The position numbers and the translations under genes were made by a program. From an uncultured Clostridium sp. (GTDB taxonomy: Bacteria > Bacillota > Clostridia > TANB77 > CAG-508): a DNA stretch of 9,797 nt. The DNA is taken from NCBI GenBank assembly GCA_945610215.1, contig CALYZR010000012.1:1-9797 (forward strand). Direction: 5' to 3'. The notes under the pieces are model-generated. The model was not told where the DNA came from, ran no database searches, and saw only the letters and a program-made list of their open reading frames with translations. Below are positions 5,634-9,797 of this stretch, one piece after another (position 1 is the stretch's first letter; each line of letters opens with the position of its first letter).

Positions 5634-7028
5634 ATGATTAATTATAATAATAATATTGATTCTTTAAAAAAATATAAACATGTTCATATGATTGGAATTG
5701 GCGGAATTAGCATGAGTGGTATTGCTGAGATTTTACACAATTTTGGTATGTTTGTTACTGGTTCTGATATTACTAGGACAAAAATAACTGATCGTTTATC
5801 TAGTCATGGTATATTTATAACAATCGGGCATGATACAAAATTAGTTTCTCAAGCAGATTTAGTTGTATATTCTGCAGCTGTTAAAAAAGATGATCCAGAA
5901 CTTTTGGAAGCTAAAAAGAATAATATTGAGATTGTTGAGAGATGTGAATTTGTTGGCTACTTAACAAGGATTTATAAAAACACTATTGGAATATCTGGAA
6001 CGCATGGTAAAACAACCACTACTTCTATGATTGCTTTATGCTTTATAAATGCAGGTCTTGACCCTACTGTTCAAGTTGGAGCTATTTTAAAGCAAATCAA
6101 CGGAAATAATAGAGTTGGAAATAGTGATTATTTTGTTCTAGAAGCTTGCGAATATGTTGAAAGCTTTTTAAAATTTAGTCCTAAATCTGCTGTTGTTTTA
6201 AATATTGATAATGATCATTTAGACTATTTTAAAAACTTTGAGAATATTGTTAATGCATTTAGAAAATATGTTGCAATTCTTCCATTTGATGGTCTTCTTG
6301 TTGCAAATGCAGATGATCCTAATTGTATTGAATTAAGAAAATATACTGATGCTAAGTTCGTTACATATGGAATTAAAAATGATAAAGCAAATTTTGTTGC
6401 AAGAAATATCTCTTTTGACAAAAATGGTTTTGCAAAGTTTGACGTGTACTATAATAATAGTTTTTATTCAGAAATCAAATTATCAGTTCCTGGTGTTCAC
6501 AATGTTTCAAACGCACTTGCTTGTATTGCTCTTTGTTCACAATATGGAATTTCTAAATATAATATAAAAACTTCTTTATTAAACTTTACAGGTGCAAATA
6601 GAAGATTTGAGCTTATAGGTTCTTATGAAAACATTAGTATATTTGATGATTATGCACATCATCCTAGTGAAATTCTAGCAACAGCAAGAGCTTTAAAAAA
6701 CAAAACATATCGCCAATCATGGATAATCTTTCAACCACATACATACAGTAGAACTAAAAGTCTTTTGGATGATTTTGCAAAGGCTCTAACTAATTTTGAT
6801 AATATCATCGTAACAGATATTTACGCAGCAAGAGAAAATAATGATTACAATATTTCCTCTGAAGATTTAGTCAATAGAATAAAAGAACTTGGAAAGGATG
6901 CTATATATATTTCTGATTTTGATGATATTGTTAAATATATTAGAGAGCGTGCCTGTCCAAATGATATTGTTTTAACTGTTGGAGCAGGTACTGTTACAGA
7001 AATAGGTAGAAAAATTTTATTAAAATAA
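5634..7028 (+). CDS. murC: UDP-N-acetylmuramate--L-alanine ligase
   Basis: MurC is the cytoplasmic enzyme that uses ATP to join L-alanine to UDP-N-acetylmuramic acid, the first peptide-stem step of peptidoglycan synthesis. The 464-residue length is normal. The N-terminal nucleotide-sugar domain starts with HMIGIGGISMSGIAEIL (18-34). The ATP-binding loop is GTHGKTTTT (122-130, lysine K126). The central domain continues with EACEY (170-174) and NIDNDHLDYF (190-199). The C-terminal domain carries FDDYAHHPSEI (337-347) and FQPHTYSRT (366-374), motifs typical of MurC among Mur ligases. The gene has its own sigma-A promoter and a terminator, so it is a single-gene unit. It is the only gene on the plus strand here, divergent from spoVG and convergent with uppP. 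The ribosome site AAAGGTG is rather far (11 bases) from the ATG, but no other in-frame start is available. Confidence 0.98.
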   Translation: MINYNNNIDSLKKYKHVHMIGIGGISMSGIAEILHNFGMFVTGSDITRTKITDRLSSHGIFITIGHDTKLVSQADLVVYSAAVKKDDPELLEAKKNNIEIVERCEFVGYLTRIYKNTIGISGTHGKTTTTSMIALCFINAGLDPTVQVGAILKQINGNNRVGNSDYFVLEACEYVESFLKFSPKSAVVLNIDNDHLDYFKNFENIVNAFRKYVAILPFDGLLVANADDPNCIELRKYTDAKFVTYGIKNDKANFVARNISFDKNGFAKFDVYYNNSFYSEIKLSVPGVHNVSNALACIALCSQYGISKYNIKTSLLNFTGANRRFELIGSYENISIFDDYAHHPSEILATARALKNKTYRQSWIIFQPHTYSRTKSLLDDFAKALTNFDNIIVTDIYAARENNDYNISSEDLVNRIKELGKDAIYISDFDDIVKYIRERACPNDIVLTVGAGTVTEIGRKILLK

Positions 7029-7049
7029 GTTTTTAAATAAAATTTTAAG

Positions 7050-7086
7050 AAACTCGAAGATAAGCACCTTCGAGTTTTTATTTTTA
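7050..7086 (+). terminator. Rho-independent terminator of murC
   Basis: A ten-base-pair stem (AAACTCGAAG at 7050-7059, CTTCGAGTTT at 7068-7077) with an eight-base loop is followed by a T-rich tract. It sits between the convergent murC and uppP stops. On the minus strand the tail (TTTCTTAAAATTTT) is less regular but could also stop uppP transcription. Confidence 0.9.
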
Positions 7087-7893
7087 TCTTATTATGCATA
7101 TTCCTATAACTATTAGCCCTATTATAATTCTATAAATTGCAAATATTTTAAAGCTTCCTTTTTTCAAGTATTCTAATAAGAATTTTATTACTAAAATTCC
7201 AACACAAAAACTAAATAACACTCCTAATATAAATGCTATTATTCCTGTTAAATTTGCTACTGCAAAATATTCTATGAAATCCCCTATTTTAAATATTGTT
7301 GCTGCAAGAACTATTGGCGCAGATAGCATAAATGAATATTTTGCTGTCGCTTCTCTTTTTACTCCCATTATTCTTCCCGCTGTCATTGTTATTCCTGAAC
7401 GTGATACACCTGGTATAAATGCTAAGCATTGTGATAATCCAATTAAGAATGTTTGTTTTAATGTCATGTCTTTGTAATCTGTTTCTGATTTACAATTTTT
7501 ATCTACCAAATATAAAATAATTCCCATAACAATCAGTGCTATAGCTATAATTATTGGTTTTGTTAAATAATCTTCTAAATAATGATCTAAAACAAATCCT
7601 ATTATTCCTCCTGGTAATGTTGCTAAAACTATATACCAAAACATTCTTCCTTCTTGTGTTTTTTCTTTTTTTACTACTTGATTAAATCCACCTTTTATAA
7701 GGTTTACCCAATCTTTAAAGAAAAATATTCCTATTGCTAAAAGCGTCCCAAAATGTAAAGCTACATCAAATGAATCTGGTATGTTCCAGTTAAAAATCCA
7801 TGGTATTAGATTTAAATGGGCAGAACTTGAAATTGGTAAAAGTTCTGTTAATCCTTGTACTATTCCTAAAATAATTGCTTGTAATATTGTCAT
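7084..7893 (-). CDS. uppP: Undecaprenyl-diphosphate phosphatase (BacA/UppP)
   Basis: UppP is a multi-pass membrane enzyme that removes a phosphate from undecaprenyl pyrophosphate, regenerating the lipid carrier for peptidoglycan and other wall polymers; its overexpression gives bacitracin resistance in several bacteria. The 269-residue length is typical. The first catalytic motif is QGLTELLPISSSAHL (13-27, with E17 and the SSS-H cluster). The second is PGVSRSG (161-167, arginine R165), within FIPGVSRSGITMTAGR. Hydrophobic segments fill the rest, including about 86-103, 114-130, 187-203, 214-240 and 249-268. The ribosome site AAGGA is six bases from the ATG. It lies 52 bases after the TPR gene on the same strand, with no hairpin between them, so it is likely the last gene of the ppa-TPR-uppP unit. 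Confidence 0.97.
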   Translation of the reverse strand: MTILQAIILGIVQGLTELLPISSSAHLNLIPWIFNWNIPDSFDVALHFGTLLAIGIFFFKDWVNLIKGGFNQVVKKEKTQEGRMFWYIVLATLPGGIIGFVLDHYLEDYLTKPIIIAIALIVMGIILYLVDKNCKSETDYKDMTLKQTFLIGLSQCLAFIPGVSRSGITMTAGRIMGVKREATAKYSFMLSAPIVLAATIFKIGDFIEYFAVANLTGIIAFILGVLFSFCVGILVIKFLLEYLKKGSFKIFAIYRIIIGLIVIGICIIR

Positions 7894-7945
7894 TTTTATC
7901 CTTCTTTCTTTTGTTGTATTCTTAATATATATATTTATATTGTTT

Positions 7946-9085
7946 TTATTTATTCTTCTTTACATTTAAATATTTTGTTAAATTATATGTGTCATCTAAA
8001 TACTCAGAAATTTCCTTTTCTTGTTCGCTTTCTGCAATTTCTGGTTTTGTTTCTTCTGTAGGTTTAATTATTAATTGTTTTATTGGTAAGAATATAGGCT
8101 CATCAACTGCAATTTTGTAATATTTATAATCCATTTGTATTGCTGTATTTATATTAGTAGCAGCTTTAGTTTTATCGTTTTTTATCATGTATATTTTTGA
8201 AAGCTGATAATATGATTTGCTTTCTGTTTCCCCATAAATGCTTTCTAAAAAATACTTTTCTGCTGACTCAATATCTCTATATAGCAAAGATATTTGTCCT
8301 AATCTATAAAAAGCATTGTAATATCCTGAATCTATTTCTACAGTCTTTTTGTAGCATTCTTTTGCAAGTGAGAACTCGTTCATTCTGCTGTATGCCACTC
8401 CTAAATTATAATATAGCTCTGCATTATCCGGATCATACTTTATTGCTTGGACATATATTGTTATTGCTTGTTTATATTTTTTATCCTCTAAAAGCATATC
8501 TGCAAGCATCTTATTAGCCTCTTTCATTTCTGGCTTTTTGCTAACTAATGTTTTTAGCATTTGAATTGATTCTGTTCTTTTACCTAGTTCTTTTAACAAA
8601 ATAGATATTTTAAAATATGTTACATAGTCATTTGGTTTCAAATCTAAAACTTTTACATATTCATCTATTGCTTTTCTCATTCCACCTTCTTTTTCATATA
8701 TTTCTGCAAGTATTTTATGAGCTGTATAACTGTTGTCATATTTACTTACTATGTTTATTAAAACTTCTTTTGCTTTTTTGTCATTGTTAAATAACATATA
8801 TATTTTTGCCAATGCTATTTGTAGCCATTCGCTACAATTTAAATTTTTATATTCAAGTATAATAACTACTAAAGGAATTACTATTGAAAATAAATACATT
8901 ACAATGATACTTCCAACTCCTGTTAATGCATTAAAAAGAACTCTTATTAAATTCATTAATATACCAATTGCCTGAAATAACAATATAGTCAAATATGTCG
9001 TATCATTTTTTTTCATCATTTTAAACAAAAATATATATGCAAAAATTAAAAATGAAAGCAAACTAAATATTATTCTTTCAATCAT
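7946..9085 (-). CDS. Membrane-anchored TPR-repeat protein
   Basis: The 379-residue product starts with hydrophobic segments (about 4-22, 31-52 and 57-78) that should anchor it in the membrane. About seven tetratricopeptide repeats follow between 86 and 321; the clearest are 119-152, 221-254 (AELYYNLGVAYSRMNEFSLAKECYKKTVEID) and 255-288, with the usual small-residue and Tyr/Leu spacing. (The clear unit includes YYNLGVAYSRMNEFSLAKE.) The C-terminal 50 residues are charged and probably flexible. TPR arrays hold protein partners together, so a scaffold at the membrane is the most that can be inferred; the partner is unknown. It begins 15 bases after ppa, and its GGAG site is joined to the ppa stop (TAAGGAG), 11 bases from the ATG. 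The operon position between ppa and uppP suggests envelope-related work, but this is context only. Confidence 0.85.
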   Translation of the reverse strand: MIERIIFSLLSFLIFAYIFLFKMMKKNDTTYLTILLFQAIGILMNLIRVLFNALTGVGSIIVMYLFSIVIPLVVIILEYKNLNCSEWLQIALAKIYMLFNNDKKAKEVLINIVSKYDNSYTAHKILAEIYEKEGGMRKAIDEYVKVLDLKPNDYVTYFKISILLKELGKRTESIQMLKTLVSKKPEMKEANKMLADMLLEDKKYKQAITIYVQAIKYDPDNAELYYNLGVAYSRMNEFSLAKECYKKTVEIDSGYYNAFYRLGQISLLYRDIESAEKYFLESIYGETESKSYYQLSKIYMIKNDKTKAATNINTAIQMDYKYYKIAVDEPIFLPIKQLIIKPTEETKPEIAESEQEKEISEYLDDTYNLTKYLNVKKNK

Positions 9086-9100
9086 TAGTTCTAAATCTCC

Positions 9101-9631
9101 TTAATTTTCAAATTTCTCTTTATAATTATTTATTGCCTTTTGTATAATTTTTTCTGCTTCTTCTCTCCCTAGGACTTTTTCCACTACTGTTTGTTTCTCT
9201 TCTAACTGCTTATACACCTCAAAAAAATGCATTATTTCAGAAGAAATATGGTTTGGCAAATCATTTATATCTTTATATACATTTAAAAATGGATCTTTTT
9301 TTGCAACTGCAATAATTTTTTCATCATTTTGTTCTGAATCCATCATTGTAATTACACCTATTGGATAACATTCTACCAATGTTAATGGATCTATATTCTC
9401 TTGGCATAATACCAAAACGTCTAGTGGATCATTATCATCTGCATATGTTTTTGGTATAAAACCATAATTTGCTGGATAGTGTGTAGCTGTATATAAAACT
9501 CTATCTAATCTTAAAAATCCTGTTTCTTTATCTAATTCGTATTTGTTTTTTCCGCCTTTTGTTATTTCAATAACTGATATAAAATCTTGTGGTTTTATCC
9601 TCTCTGAATCTATATCATGCCATATATTCAT
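9101..9631 (-). CDS. ppa: Inorganic pyrophosphatase, family I
   Basis: This soluble enzyme hydrolyses pyrophosphate to two phosphates and so drives biosynthetic reactions such as nucleotide and aminoacyl transfers. The 176-residue length is that of bacterial family I enzymes. Visible active-site elements are E22 in VIEITKGGKNKYELD, YPANYGFIPKTY (52-63), the signature DDNDPLDVLVL (65-75, aspartates D66, D68 and D71), D98, D103 and K105, K111-D113, and the pair Y140-K141. Together these cover the metal and phosphate ligands known from the E. coli enzyme. Many clostridia instead use the unrelated family II enzyme or membrane pumps, so this family is worth noting. An AGGAGG site eight bases upstream fixes the start, and a sigma-A promoter lies at 9671-9699. 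It is the first gene of the ppa-TPR-uppP unit. Confidence 0.97.
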   Translation of the reverse strand: MNIWHDIDSERIKPQDFISVIEITKGGKNKYELDKETGFLRLDRVLYTATHYPANYGFIPKTYADDNDPLDVLVLCQENIDPLTLVECYPIGVITMMDSEQNDEKIIAVAKKDPFLNVYKDINDLPNHISSEIMHFFEVYKQLEEKQTVVEKVLGREEAEKIIQKAINNYKEKFEN

Positions 9632-9670
9632 ATTTATTGCCTCCTATCTGTTCTATTTTTATCTTTTTAT

Positions 9671-9699
9671 ATTCTAATCTATTTTAATAAAAAAGTCTA
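9671..9699 (-). promoter_or_regulatory. Probable sigma-A promoter of ppa-TPR-uppP
   Basis: Minus-strand TAGACT (9694-9699) and TAGAAT (9671-9676) are 17 bases apart, with four and five of six consensus matches. It lies about 40 bases before the ppa start. The flanking DNA is AT-rich, so the call is moderate. Confidence 0.5.
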
Positions 9700-9700
9700 G

Positions 9701-9724
9701 TTTGTATATAAATTTGTATATAAA
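9701..9724. repeat. Two perfect 12-bp direct repeats next to the ppa -35 box
   Basis: TTTGTATATAAA occurs twice head to tail (9701-9712 and 9713-9724), and a looser third unit (TTTTAATAAA) follows. On the ppa strand the block sits immediately upstream of the -35 element, where an UP element or an activator site would be. The rest of the sequence to 9797 shows no gene start that I can support. Confidence 0.7.
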
Positions 9725-9797
9725 TTTTAATAAATTCTTAATAATATAGGTTTAAAATAGATATGTCACACTAAGATATAAAAAAATATTGAAAGAG

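Noticed and set aside
7894..7945. Separate promoter for uppP in the short gap after the TPR gene
   Set aside because: There are TATA-like strings in the AT-rich gap but no credible -35 box at the right spacing.

Overview
The window is very AT-rich with near-exclusive use of A/T-ending codons, and nearly every start has a strong GGAGG-type Shine-Dalgarno. Together with spoVG, ireB, ruvX and a DUF1292 gene this points to a low-GC Firmicute, most likely an uncultured member of the Clostridia. SpoVG behind a consensus-perfect sigma-H promoter suggests a spore-forming lineage. The species cannot be read from the sequence.

Layout. (1) Positions 4942 to 1, minus strand: one long transcription unit. 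It starts with a sigma-A promoter and a small signal-peptide protein with two membrane helices (VirB2/pilin-like topology). Next is a 775-residue protein combining a receiver-like N-terminus, two AT-hooks, four acidic repeats and a CpaE/MinD-like ATPase fold with a broken P-loop. It is followed by a membrane-anchored GAF protein with a degenerate GGDEF domain. The conserved trio ireB, ruvX and DUF1292 (cut by the window edge) closes the unit; DUF1292 also has its own promoter. (2) 5289-4964, minus strand: monocistronic spoVG with a sigma-H promoter, a perfect dyad at the start of its leader, and a clean intrinsic terminator. (3) 5290-5633: a 344-base divergent intergenic region holding the spoVG promoter and dyad, a 111-bp MITE/REP-like nested palindrome, and the murC sigma-A promoter; nothing is recognisable in 5384-5451. 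(4) 5634-7077, plus strand: murC with its own terminator. (5) 9699-7084, minus strand: promoter, ppa (family I pyrophosphatase), a membrane TPR protein, and uppP.

Function. The right half concerns cell-envelope precursor metabolism: MurC adds the first amino acid to UDP-MurNAc, UppP recycles the undecaprenyl carrier, and Ppa removes pyrophosphate. IreB, known in Enterococcus as a substrate of the PASTA-domain kinase that senses the cell wall, fits the same theme. The least described part is the three-gene block of pilin-like protein, AT-hook/CpaE-like protein and GAF/degenerate-GGDEF protein placed directly upstream of ireB-ruvX. It looks like a membrane-associated regulatory or secretion-related module with both putative enzymatic folds degenerated.
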